In this document: in pieces, positions 26,122-35,190 of the stretch
How positions within the stretch are numbered: the first letter of the stretch is position 1
How the letters are laid out: every line of letters starts with the position of its first letter
Assembly: GCA_036557705.1 (NCBI GenBank)
Contig: DATBHB010000118.1
Location: 1-64,000, forward strand
Reading direction: 5' to 3'
From: VAZQ01 sp036557705
GTDB lineage: Bacteria; Pseudomonadota; Alphaproteobacteria; Rhizobiales; Xanthobacteraceae
DNA: 64,000 bases
Position numbers and translations under genes: made by a program
The notes under the pieces: generated by a model
Seen by the model: the letters and a program-made list of their open reading frames with translations, nothing else
Database searches by the model: none
Told to the model about the DNA's origin: nothing

Positions 26122-27025
26122 ATGCTCAAGCGCTCGAAAATCCCCTGGCTGGCTCTCGCCGCCGGGCTGATGTCAGTGAGCGCCGTCGTTGTGTTCGCTG
26201 CGGCGCCACAAGAATTCTATGCAGGAAAGACGCTGACCATCATCGTGCCCGCTGCGCCCGGCGGCGGATATGATTTGTGGCCGCGCCTCATGAGTCCGTA
26301 TTTGCAGAAATATCTTGGTGTCGCGCAGGTAAAGATCGAAAATCGACCGGGCGGCGGCGGTCTCGTTGGGACGAACGCGATTTATAGCTCGCCGGCTGAC
26401 GGCCTGACCATTGCCGACACAAACGCTGCGGGCGATGTGTTCGCCGAAATGGCCAAGACACCCGGCGTCGGGTTCCAAACTGTCAAGCTTAACTGGATCG
26501 GCCGGCCGGACGATGACCCGCACATCATCGCCGTGCACCCGGATAGCCGTTACAAGACCTTCGGCGACATTCAACGGCAGTCATGAGGAGAAGGCGACTT
26601 TCCTGGCCGGAGACGGCGACACGATTTCGGTTTCGGCATCGGATATTGCCCAACTCGGGTCTGACAAGGCTCGCGTCGTGGTTCTCACGGCGCGCAAACC
26701 GTTCAACGGGCTTCCTGGCGTTCCGACCGTCATCGAAGCCGCGAAGAAACATGGTCTTCCTGCTCAGACGGTCGCCTCTCTCGAAGCCATGGCTGACGTG
26801 ATGGACATGGGCCATGCCTTCTTCGCACCTCCCAATCTGCCGCCTGATCGGATCGAGGCTTTGCGCTCCGCGTTCGCGAAGACGTTTCAAAACAAGGAAT
26901 TCCTGGCGAAAGCAGAAAAGGCGGGCCTCTACGTCGGGTATCAGCCCGCCGCCATGCTCGAACAGGCGAGCCACGCTGCATTCAAGCATGCGACGGAACT
27001 CGCACCACTTCTCAAAACGGAGTGA
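26122..27025 (+). pseudogene. Second Bug-family binding protein, broken by a deletion
   Basis: A tandem paralogue of the preceding gene. Frame 1 (from ATG 26122) gives signal peptide, LTIIVPAAPGGGYD and IENRPGGGGLVGTNAIY and runs to KTFGDI, then stops at 26584-26586. The C-terminal half (FNGSHEEKATFLAGDGDT to LLKTE at 27025) is in another frame. Base alignment with the first copy shows GACAT joined to TCAACGGC, where the first copy has about 125 extra bases (25537-25661). Because 125 is not a multiple of three, the deletion both removes about 42 residues and shifts the frame. Both halves remain well conserved, so the loss looks recent. Confidence 0.88.
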
Positions 27026-27082
27026 TTCCGACAACGTCAGCGTATTTTATTATAGCGGTTCCCGCTCATATTGAGCTCGATT

Positions 27083-27191
27083 CGTCATTGCCGGGTTTGA
27101 CCCGGCAATCCATCATTTTCGCAAGAAGATGGATGCACGGGTCACCAGCGCGTTCACGCGCGCCTTCGACGCGCTGTGCCCGCGCATGACG
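27083..27191. repeat. Inverted-ended intergenic repeat (CGTCATTGCCGGG type)
   Basis: Begins CGTCATTGCCGGGTTTGACC, continues with CGGCAATCCATC and GATGGATGCACGGGTCA, and closes CCCGCGCATGACG. The inner parts form hairpins (TTGCCGGGTTTGACCCGGCAA). This matches the style of a widespread Bradyrhizobium/Rhodopseudomonas intergenic repeat. It separates the broken Bug gene from the TctAB permease. Confidence 0.75.
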
Positions 27192-27265
27192 GAGAGCAAG
27201 ACGTTCAATATGAGCGGCATCCGCTTTAACCTGGCACAACGAGCCATGAAGGCGGTCCAGGGCAA

Positions 27266-29311
27266 ATGATTCACTCAATGTTATCGGGCGGAGCCGACTT
27301 GCTTTCGCTCGGGTCGATTGTGCTACTCGTGGCCGGCACGCTTGCCGGCGTCATTGTCGGGGCGACGCCGGGCTTGGGCGGCGTCGTTCTGTTGTCGATC
27401 ATTCTGCCGTTCCTTTACGGGATGTCGATCAAGTCCGGCGTCATCCTGATGCTGGCGGCGGAAGGCGGCGTCTATTTCAGCGGCTCGATTACCGCAATTC
27501 TTCTCAACACACCGGGAGCGCCGGAATCGGCTGCTACCACCTTCGACGGTTATGAGATGACGAAACAGGGAATGCCGGCACGCGCGCTCGGCATCTCGGC
27601 GACCGCCAGTACCCTTGGAGGCTGGGTGGGGTTCGCGCTTCTATTAGCGGTAATTCCGGCAATGCGGTCGCTGATCGGACTGTTCCAGCCGTCGGACTTC
27701 CTGATGCTGGCGATCCTGGCAATCCTGCTGATCGGTCAACTCCGTGCCAGCTCGGTAACCAAAGGGATTCTCTCAGGCCTGCTTGGATTGATGGCGTCCT
27801 ATGTGGGATATGATCCGATCACCGGCATTCAACGGTTCACCTTCAATACTCTGGCACTTTACAATGGATTTAACATCGCGGCGGTCGCGCTTGGCCTGTT
27901 CGCCATGTCGGAGATGTTTGTCCTCTACGGAAGGCGGACGGTCGTCAGCGGCGCCGAGGCAGCATCCGACACGACGCTCTTTTCCAAACTGCCGCCCGGC
28001 GCGCGCGTGATCGACGGCGTGTTCGATGTTCTTCACCGCTGGCCGCTCGTGCTGCAATCCGGGGTCTTGGGTACGCTGCTCGGCGCAATTCCGGGGGTCG
28101 GCGCGGTTGCGGCGACCTTCATTTCCTATGGACTTGCCAAGCGCACGTCGAGGCGCGGCAACATGTTCGGCACCGGCATTCCCGAAGGCATCATTGCCCC
28201 TGAAGCCGCGGTCATGGCCAAGGAATCCGGCGGTTGGATTCCGACGGTCACGTTCGGTCTTCCGGGAGGCGCCGGAATGGCGGTGGTGCTGAGCGGATTG
28301 ACGATCCTGGGGGTTGCCCCAGGTCCATCGATGCTTACCGCGCATCTCGATGAAGTGTTTGCCGGCGCCTTCACGATCGGTTTTGCCAGTCTTCTGGGAA
28401 GCATCCTCGGCTTGCTCATGGCGCCCTATTTGGCAAAGGCGCTGCGCGCGCCGCCCTACGCCATCGTGCCTTTCATCTTTGCGCTGGGCCTCCTTGGCTC
28501 AGCCGCATCCGCCTACAGCTTTGTCATGGCCATTGTAACAATGGCGTTCGGCCTGATCGGCCTCGTCATGAAGCGTTACCGTTACTCACCGGCGGCCACG
28601 ATGATCGGATTCGTTCTGGGCCCTATCATCGAAAAGAATCTCTACCTCACGACCCACCTCCAAGGCATGAGCGCCTTTGCACGGCCGCTGACCGATGTCT
28701 TCGCGGCGATGGTGATCCTGATGATCGTCACGCCGGCGATCGTTCCGATATGGAAGCGGCTTGCGATCAGGCAGCAAGCCCCGCAAGAGTCAGGTCCGCC
28801 CAAACCGACGGTCGCCCAATCATCAGGAGGCACGTCGTTGAAAATCAGCTGGGTCGAGACTTCGGTTGACCTTGCCTGGGTCATTCTCGGCGGAGCCTAT
28901 TGCGCGATTGCGTCGACCTTCCCGCCTGACGGGCGGCTTATGCCGTTTGCGGTAGGCGCAGCAACACTTATGCTTAGCCTCACTCATCTGAGCGGAAATT
29001 TTGTTCCCATGATGCGCCCGTTCACCCACGGAGAGACTGAAGCTCAAGAGCGCGGCGGCGAAACCGATCTAAGTCAAATCAAGGCCATTGCGTGGGCGAT
29101 ATCGTTGCTGGTCGCCATTTTCCTGATCGGCGCGCTCCCTGCGATTTTCCTGTTTTTTGTCATTTATTTCGGCATTGGCGCCCGTCGCTGGGTGCTCGGA
29201 CCGGTTTCAGCAGTGCTGATGACTCTGCTCACCTGGGGTTTGTTCGGTCAATTGATGTCGCTCGAATTGCCGCAAGGGATCGTCACTGAGTTTGTCTTGC
29301 ACTGGTTTTGA
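27266..29311 (+). CDS. Fused TctA-TctB permease of a TTT transporter
   Basis: 681 residues. Residues 1-~510 are the large TctA permease: VIVGATPGLGGVVLLSIILPF is its signature, with GSITAILLNTPGAPESAATTFDGYEM and GAIPGVGA. After a Pro/Gln/Ser-rich linker (QQAPQESGPPKPTVAQ), residues ~530-681 form a four-helix TctB-like small subunit (VDLAWVILGGAYCAIAS to WGLFGQLMSLELPQGIVTEF). The two subunits are usually separate proteins. With the Bug receptor upstream it completes a sodium- or proton-driven importer for an organic acid. The ribosome-binding site is weak (AGGGC). Confidence 0.9.
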   Translation: MIHSMLSGGADLLSLGSIVLLVAGTLAGVIVGATPGLGGVVLLSIILPFLYGMSIKSGVILMLAAEGGVYFSGSITAILLNTPGAPESAATTFDGYEMTKQGMPARALGISATASTLGGWVGFALLLAVIPAMRSLIGLFQPSDFLMLAILAILLIGQLRASSVTKGILSGLLGLMASYVGYDPITGIQRFTFNTLALYNGFNIAAVALGLFAMSEMFVLYGRRTVVSGAEAASDTTLFSKLPPGARVIDGVFDVLHRWPLVLQSGVLGTLLGAIPGVGAVAATFISYGLAKRTSRRGNMFGTGIPEGIIAPEAAVMAKESGGWIPTVTFGLPGGAGMAVVLSGLTILGVAPGPSMLTAHLDEVFAGAFTIGFASLLGSILGLLMAPYLAKALRAPPYAIVPFIFALGLLGSAASAYSFVMAIVTMAFGLIGLVMKRYRYSPAATMIGFVLGPIIEKNLYLTTHLQGMSAFARPLTDVFAAMVILMIVTPAIVPIWKRLAIRQQAPQESGPPKPTVAQSSGGTSLKISWVETSVDLAWVILGGAYCAIASTFPPDGRLMPFAVGAATLMLSLTHLSGNFVPMMRPFTHGETEAQERGGETDLSQIKAIAWAISLLVAIFLIGALPAIFLFFVIYFGIGARRWVLGPVSAVLMTLLTWGLFGQLMSLELPQGIVTEFVLHWF

Positions 29312-29506
29312 TCTGGACGTTGCGCAGCGCCGGACCCAGAGCTGCCTCAGGCTCAAAGTGGATGGCCTTTGCCGCACCTGCAACACCCTTGTCTCCGGAA
29401 CAGCGCCCGCCCTGCTGCGTTCACCCAACGAGAGACACCCTAACCGGGTGAGCGTTCGAGGACCTCGTCTTCCAGTTCGCCTCGCGCGGGTGATTGGTCC
29501 ACGATC

Positions 29507-30889
29507 ATGACCGAGGTCGAGAGCCTCGCGCGATTTGTCGAACGGGTACGCTTCGCTGACCTAAGCCAGGAAGCCCGCAAGCAGCTTAAAATTCGCGTGC
29601 TCGATACCGTCGGCGTGGCGATTGGCGCGCTTGATGCCCCGCCGGTGAAAGCGATTCGGGAGCTGATCGACGATCTTGGCGGCCGGCCGCTGACGACGCT
29701 CATCGGCGGTGGGATGAGTGCCCCCGACCGTGCCGCCTTCTTCAACGGCGCGCTCAGCCGCTACCTGGATTTCATGGACAGCTATATCGCCCCCGGCGAA
29801 ACCTGCCATCCCTCCGACAATTTGGGCGCCGTCCTTGCAGCCGCCGAGATGCGCGCCGCAAGCGGCGCCCATTTTCTCACCGCGCTCGCGGTGGCCTATC
29901 AGGTTCAGACCCGGCTAAGCGACGTTGCCCCCGTGCGGGCCAAGGGCTTCGATCACACTACCCAGGGCGCCTACGCGGCGGCAGCGGGCGTCGCCAAGGC
30001 GCTCAATTTGACGCGCGATCAGATCGCCAATGCAATCGCGATAAGCGGCACGGCCAATTGCGCCCTGCGCGTCACTCGCACCGGCGCGCTGTCGCATTGG
30101 AAAGGGCTCGCCTATCCGAACACTGCGATGTCTGCGATGCATGCGGCTCTGCTCGCCTCCCGTGGCATTACTGGGCCCACAGAGGTGTTCGAGGGTAACA
30201 AGGGGTTCAAGGAAACGATCGCGGGCCCATTCGAAATCGACTGGGCGAAAGAAGATCTCGAGCGCGTGCGGCTCACCATTCTCAAGGATCACAATGCCGA
30301 AATCCACGCGCAGTCGGCGATTGATGCGGCGCTGGATATTCGGGCCCGGCCAGGATTTGCCGCCGGCGCGGTGCGCGCCGTGCGGCTGCACACATTCGAT
30401 GTCGCCTATCGGATCATCGGCGGCGGGGAGGAAGGCGACAAGCGCATCGTACGCAGCAAGGAAGAGGCGGACCACAGCCTGCCCTACATGCTGGCGGCCG
30501 CCCTTATCGACGGGGAAGTAGGACCGGAGCAATATGCGCCTGAGCGCATCGCGTCCGCGGACGTGCAGCAGCTGCTCCAGCGCGTCGAAATAACTCCCGT
30601 TCCCGAATTGTCGGCGCGTTTCCCGCAGGCGCTGCCGGCCGAACTCGAAGTGGAGCTTGAGGACGGCACAGTCTTGCGCGCGTCACGCGAGGACTATCAC
30701 GGCTTCTACACCCGGCCGTTCGAATGGGCGGCAGCGCGCCAAAAGTTCGATCGCGTCACCCGCGCCTTCACCACGGCGGCTGAGCGCGACGCCATTGCGG
30801 AGGTAATCGCGAATTTCGAACTACGCTCCGTCGTCGCGCTGACATCCCGGCTCGGCGCCGTGCGCGCCGCCCGTGCGGCGCAGTTCTGA
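29507..30889 (+). CDS. MmgE/PrpD family protein
   Basis: 460 residues of the MmgE/PrpD fold (2-methylcitrate dehydratase, cis-aconitate decarboxylase and immune-responsive gene 1 relatives). Visible family features are VLDTVGVAIGALDAPPV, AAFFNGALSRYLDFMDSY, the conserved HPSDNLGAVLAAAE, and LKDHNAEIHAQSAIDAAL. Family members dehydrate or decarboxylate small tricarboxylates, or isomerise related acids. It follows the TTT permease by 195 bases and precedes the ComA-like gene by 28 bases, so its substrate may be the imported acid. Confidence 0.9.
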   Translation: MTEVESLARFVERVRFADLSQEARKQLKIRVLDTVGVAIGALDAPPVKAIRELIDDLGGRPLTTLIGGGMSAPDRAAFFNGALSRYLDFMDSYIAPGETCHPSDNLGAVLAAAEMRAASGAHFLTALAVAYQVQTRLSDVAPVRAKGFDHTTQGAYAAAAGVAKALNLTRDQIANAIAISGTANCALRVTRTGALSHWKGLAYPNTAMSAMHAALLASRGITGPTEVFEGNKGFKETIAGPFEIDWAKEDLERVRLTILKDHNAEIHAQSAIDAALDIRARPGFAAGAVRAVRLHTFDVAYRIIGGGEEGDKRIVRSKEEADHSLPYMLAAALIDGEVGPEQYAPERIASADVQQLLQRVEITPVPELSARFPQALPAELEVELEDGTVLRASREDYHGFYTRPFEWAAARQKFDRVTRAFTTAAERDAIAEVIANFELRSVVALTSRLGAVRAARAAQF

Positions 30890-30917
30890 CCCGCAAAGAG
30901 CCGCAAAGGAGAAGGAC

Positions 30918-31742
30918 ATGACCGAGACCACTTTTTCATTCATCCCGCGCGCGGCGCGCGCGAGTAAGCCGCGCAAACGCGGCATCACCGAAATTCGCGG
31001 CCCCTATTACAGCGCCTATGGGCCGCGGCACCTCGCCGATATCCTGGAGACGGTCGGGGCCTGGGTGGATGGGATCAAATATGCGGGTGGGTCATTCGCT
31101 CTTATGCCGGCGGCGGCGGTCCGGTCCATCAACAAGCTCGCGCACGATCACGATGTCTATGTCTCGACCGGAGGCTGGATCGAGAACGTCCTGCGCTTCG
31201 GTCCGGAGGCGGTCGATCGCTACATTGAGGAAGCCAAGACGCTCGGCTTTGACGTCATTGAAATCTCGACGGGGTTTGTGAGCCTGCCGACCGATGCTCT
31301 GCTGCGATTGGTACGCCAGGTTCAAAGGTCCGGTCTCAAGCCCAAGCCCGAACTTGGCATCCAGTTCGGGGCCGGCGGCAGCACCGCAGCCGAGGAACTC
31401 GAAGCCGAAGGCACCAAGGATGTCGGCTGGCTGATCGCGCAGGCGGAGCGGGCGCTCGATGCCGGCGCAGACATCATCATGATCGAAAGCGAGGGCATTA
31501 CCGAAAATGTGAACACTTGGCGCACCGATGTCGTCGCCGCCGTTATCAATCGGCTCGGTCTCGAAAAGGTGATGTTCGAAGGTGCCGATCCTTCGGTCTT
31601 CGAGTGGTACGTCAAGAACTACGGCAATGAGGTCAATCTGTTCGTCGATCACAGTCAGATCGTACAGCTTGAGGCGCTGCGCGCTGGAATCTGGGGCACC
31701 AAGAGCACCTGGGGCCGAATTCAAAACCTGCCGCCGCAGTGA
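30918..31742 (+). CDS. ComA-like (phosphosulfolactate synthase family) protein
   Basis: 274 residues of the ComA family (PF02679). In methanogens ComA adds sulfite to phosphoenolpyruvate to make (2R)-phospho-3-sulfolactate, the first step of coenzyme M synthesis; related proteins also occur in bacteria and plants with less clear roles. The TIM-barrel motifs are present: DGIKYAGGSFAL, YVSTGGWIEN, GFDVIEISTGF, KPELGIQFGAGGS, IIMIESEGIT and NLFVDHSQIVQLE. AAAGGAGAAG precedes the ATG. Coenzyme M genes are absent here, so sulfolactate or another PEP-derived product is possible. It is probably cotranscribed with the MmgE/PrpD gene. Confidence 0.87.
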   Translation: MTETTFSFIPRAARASKPRKRGITEIRGPYYSAYGPRHLADILETVGAWVDGIKYAGGSFALMPAAAVRSINKLAHDHDVYVSTGGWIENVLRFGPEAVDRYIEEAKTLGFDVIEISTGFVSLPTDALLRLVRQVQRSGLKPKPELGIQFGAGGSTAAEELEAEGTKDVGWLIAQAERALDAGADIIMIESEGITENVNTWRTDVVAAVINRLGLEKVMFEGADPSVFEWYVKNYGNEVNLFVDHSQIVQLEALRAGIWGTKSTWGRIQNLPPQ

Positions 31743-31793
31743 GCGTCACATCGAGCGAGGGGCCATGTGGCAGTCCCTCCGCGAGCGTCGATT

Positions 31794-33227
31794 CTATTCT
31801 CGAAGGCCGCTCAATTGCCTGCCATCGGATTCTTCCAAGCGCAGAAATCCCATGATCGCGATCAGCGGGAACAGGCCAATGGCCAGAAAGACCGGCGGGA
31901 AATCCTTGGCCGTCACTGTGTTGCCCGACCCCGCGACGATCGCCAGTGCGGTCGCTCCGATGGCGACACCAAAGCTGTTGCACAACCGCTGCATCACACT
32001 CGCCATGCTTGTTCCCTTGCTGAGGGCTGACTCGTCGAGGTCGGCATAGCCCAATGCGTTGATGCTGGTGAACTCGACGGAGCGCACGAAACCGTAGGCG
32101 AGCAGATAGAGCAGCAACAGCCAATGCGGCGTAGTGGCCCGCACCGCGGAAAAGCCACAAATCCACAGCCCAAGCAGCACGCCGTTGTAACTCAATACTT
32201 TCCGGAAGCCAAATCGTCTCACGATGTGGGGGACAATCGTTTTCACCATCATCGCACCGATACTGGTGACAAACGTCAGCAACCCAGAATGCAGCGGATC
32301 GAGGCCGAAGCCGAGCTGAAGCATGAGTGGAAGCAGGAACGGTACCGCCCCAATGGCGAGCCGGCAAAGACCTCCGGCAAGTATGGAGATGCGGAAGCTG
32401 CGGATGCGAAGCAAGGTGAGGTCGAGCACCGGATCGGGCCGATGTGATGCGTGCATGCCATAGAGGGCGAGCATCGCCAAAGCGGCTGCGAATAGACCGG
32501 CATTCAGCCACGGGGGCACAACGTGGCGGCCGAGATATTCAATTGCCAGCTCAAGCAGCGCCAGGCCGATCGCGACGGTTACGAAACCGCGAAAATCGAA
32601 CCGCGGCGGCGGCGGCAGGACGAAATCGCGGATAAGGCGCAGCGCCAGGACGATTCCGAGCGTGCCGATCGGAATATTGATGAAGAAGATCCAGCGCCAG
32701 GAGATGTAGGTGGTGAGAAATCCGCCGACGATCGGGCCGATGGTGGGGCCGATGAGCGCCGGCATCGAGGCGTAACTCATAGCTATCAGCAACTGGTCTT
32801 TAGGAAAGGAGCGCAGCAGGATGAGTCGGCCGACCGGGGTCATCATGGCGCCCCCGACGCCCTGGAGAATCCGCGCCAGCACCAGCGTCAAGAGGCTTGT
32901 TGACAGGCCGCAAAGGGCCGACGCCGAGGTGAACAGCGCGATCGCCGCGCAGAATACCCGACGCGCGCCGAACCGATCGGCCATCCAACCGCTCACCGGG
33001 ATGAACACTGCCAAGCTGATGAGATAAGACGTGATCGCGAGGCTAAGTCGAAGCGGACTCTCGCCGAGGCTCTCGGCCATCTGAGGAATCGAGGTCGCAA
33101 TAATTGTCGAATCCAACTGGTTCATGAACATGCCGCAGGCGACGACCAACGGCACAGCAATACTGACTTGCGGTTCGGGCTTCTCAGCGGAGCGAGGAGA
33201 TCCTGGGATATCCGGTGCTTCAATCAT
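31794..33227 (-). CDS. MFS exporter, DHA2 (EmrB/QacA) family
   Basis: 477 residues with about 14 hydrophobic helices. The DHA2 signatures are FMNQLDSTIIATSIPQMAESL in TM1, GWMADRFGARRVF in the TM2-3 loop, and RILQGVGGAMMTPVGRLIL in TM5 (motif C-like GPTIGPIVGGFLT follows). It exports drugs or metabolites in exchange for protons. No membrane-fusion partner (EmrA) is adjacent. It converges on the ComA-like gene with 51 bases between stops. Confidence 0.9.
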   Translation of the reverse strand: MIEAPDIPGSPRSAEKPEPQVSIAVPLVVACGMFMNQLDSTIIATSIPQMAESLGESPLRLSLAITSYLISLAVFIPVSGWMADRFGARRVFCAAIALFTSASALCGLSTSLLTLVLARILQGVGGAMMTPVGRLILLRSFPKDQLLIAMSYASMPALIGPTIGPIVGGFLTTYISWRWIFFINIPIGTLGIVLALRLIRDFVLPPPPRFDFRGFVTVAIGLALLELAIEYLGRHVVPPWLNAGLFAAALAMLALYGMHASHRPDPVLDLTLLRIRSFRISILAGGLCRLAIGAVPFLLPLMLQLGFGLDPLHSGLLTFVTSIGAMMVKTIVPHIVRRFGFRKVLSYNGVLLGLWICGFSAVRATTPHWLLLLYLLAYGFVRSVEFTSINALGYADLDESALSKGTSMASVMQRLCNSFGVAIGATALAIVAGSGNTVTAKDFPPVFLAIGLFPLIAIMGFLRLEESDGRQLSGLRE

Positions 33228-33286
33228 AAGTCATTTGCCAGCCCCTCCAGCCTCAGAGCTTGTTGCGATGTGTCGAATCTCGATCA

Positions 33287-35074
33287 TTATTCACCGACCA
33301 GTTCGCGGCGGCGCAGCTCAAGCCCTTCCGCATAGCGGCGCAATGCGTAGGCCTCCGTCAGCAGCCCGACCACGCGAGGCGCCTCGGGCGATTGGACAAC
33401 CGCAAGGGCTTCCGCCTCGGCTTTCTCGAAACCCGCCACCGCCTCGTTCACCGTCATTGTGGGCACGAGCACAGTATCGGGATTGTGCAGAATCTCGCGG
33501 ACCTGAACTCCCTCATCGAGTTCATGGGCATGAGCCTCCGCGACCTGGACGATGCCGGCGTAATTCCTCTCCTCGTCCACCGCTACGACGTGAGTAACCG
33601 ACCCCAAGGGAAATACCATGCGAAAACGGCCGAGCGTCGTGTGCGCCGGAACCGTCCGCACGTCCGGCCGCATCATTCGGCGCACGGTCAGTTCGCGCAG
33701 CCAGCCCACGTCAGCGGCGCTGCGGATGGTCTCGCCGCGCAGATGGAAGCGCCAGGTCGCAAACGAATAGCCGAACGTTTCCCGTGTAAACTGCGCGGCC
33801 ACGATGACGGCGATCAACACCGCCGTGGTCAGCCAGAAATCGCCGGTCGTCTCCAGCGCAATGAAGGTCATCGTGAACGGCCCGCCGATTACTGAGACCG
33901 AGAGCGCTCCCATCCCGATGATTGCATAAACGTTGGGATCAAACGCAACGGTGGGGAAAAGCCCGGAGAGGTAATCGGCAAGGACATGGCCGCCAAGCGC
34001 GCCCATCAGCAGCGACGAAAAGAAGAAGCCCCCGCGGAAACCAGCGCCGAGGGAAGCCACCGAGGCAACTGCCTTGAGGGCCAGGAGCAGCGCCGCGTCG
34101 CGCAGCGGTCGGTCGAGCACCGATACCAGATGGATTGCACCGTGACCCGACGAGAGGACCTGCGGATTGAGGAGAGCCAGCGACCCAACCACGATCCCGC
34201 CCAGCGCCGGACGCATGAATGCCGGCATCGAAATGCGATTGAACAGCGTCTCGCAAAGCGCCACCCCGCGCATCAGGGCAATGCCAAAAAGCGCAGCAGC
34301 GAGTCCAACCGCTATCGCCATTGCCAGGTCGCGTCCGCTGACATGGGAGACGTACAGCGTACCGATACCAAGCGAGCTCGGTTCGATCGCGTTCGCGATC
34401 AGATAGCCGACCAGCCCCGCCAGCCCCACCGGCGCCAGGCTCGCCACGGAATAGCTGCCGATGATCAGCTCGAACGCGTAAAAGGCGCCCCCGAGAGGGG
34501 CCCCGAAGGCACCGGCGATTGCGCCGGCTGCTCCGCACCCGACCAGCACCCGCAAATCGCGTCGTCGCAAATGAAAGGCGCGCCCGATATAGGAAGCGAA
34601 GCCGCTGGCCAGCTGCGTGTAACCGGCCTCAAGCCCTACGGATGCCCCTACTCCGCTCGACCAGACCGTTTGCAGCGCCACGCTGATGCTGCCGGTGAGC
34701 GACATGCGCCCGCCGTGCAGAGCGTTCGCCTCGATCGGATCGACTTCCCGTTCCGGCCGCCAGCGCGAGAGCGCGAACATGGCGAGGCCGTAAGCGATGC
34801 CACCCAGCACAGGGACAATCACCGTCAACTCCGGGTCCAGGATGACCTGGGAGGAGAGCCGTTGACTGAACGGAATTCCAAAAAAAAGCCAGTGGAGGGC
34901 GCGGGCCCCAAGGCTCATGGCCGCCACTACCACGCCCGCCAGCGCGCCGATGGCGGCACCCAGAAAAACCAGGCCCGACTCGCGCGCACGCACACGCGCA
35001 CGCAGCGAGCGGGGAATCTGCAACGCTGGGACAAGACGCCGCGTACGTGCGATGCCGGGTTCGGAACTGGCCAT
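33287..35074 (-). CDS. ClC-type chloride channel/antiporter with CBS domains
   Basis: 595 residues. The membrane core spans about 40-440. The first selectivity region reads NALHGGRM, the gating glutamate sits in VGLEAGYTQ (GREGP in classical ClCs), and the third region is GAGFRGGFFFSSLLMGALGG. After it comes a cytoplasmic CBS pair (about 470-590): VRRMMRPDVRTVPAHTTL, VVAVDEERNYAGIV and DTVLVPTMTVNEA. CBS domains commonly sense adenine nucleotides. ATG at 35072-35074 was chosen; the in-frame extension upstream is encoded by an intergenic repeat. Confidence 0.9.
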   Translation of the reverse strand: MASSEPGIARTRRLVPALQIPRSLRARVRARESGLVFLGAAIGALAGVVVAAMSLGARALHWLFFGIPFSQRLSSQVILDPELTVIVPVLGGIAYGLAMFALSRWRPEREVDPIEANALHGGRMSLTGSISVALQTVWSSGVGASVGLEAGYTQLASGFASYIGRAFHLRRRDLRVLVGCGAAGAIAGAFGAPLGGAFYAFELIIGSYSVASLAPVGLAGLVGYLIANAIEPSSLGIGTLYVSHVSGRDLAMAIAVGLAAALFGIALMRGVALCETLFNRISMPAFMRPALGGIVVGSLALLNPQVLSSGHGAIHLVSVLDRPLRDAALLLALKAVASVASLGAGFRGGFFFSSLLMGALGGHVLADYLSGLFPTVAFDPNVYAIIGMGALSVSVIGGPFTMTFIALETTGDFWLTTAVLIAVIVAAQFTRETFGYSFATWRFHLRGETIRSAADVGWLRELTVRRMMRPDVRTVPAHTTLGRFRMVFPLGSVTHVVAVDEERNYAGIVQVAEAHAHELDEGVQVREILHNPDTVLVPTMTVNEAVAGFEKAEAEALAVVQSPEAPRVVGLLTEAYALRRYAEGLELRRRELVGE

Positions 35075-35084
35075 TCTACGACTG

Positions 35085-35187
35085 GCAAATAGCGAATAGC
35101 GGGTAGCAAAGGCAAAAAGCAATTTTCCTTGGCCGCTCCTCACTATTTTCTCCTCACTATTTCGCTACTCGCTATTCACCACTCGCT
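35085..35187. repeat. Intergenic repeat rich in (A)ATAGCGAATAGCG words
   Basis: AAATAGCGAATAGCGGGTAGC is followed after 50 bases by TTCGCTACTCGCTATTCACC in inverted orientation, with CTCCTCACTATTTTCTCCTCACTATTT repeated between. It fills the gap between the ClC gene and the esterase gene. Confidence 0.6.
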
Positions 35188-35190
35188 CGT

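Noticed and set aside
33986..35092. Open frame of 368 codons on the plus strand
   Set aside because: Antisense to the ClC channel; composition is His/Arg/Gln-rich without any recognisable motif.
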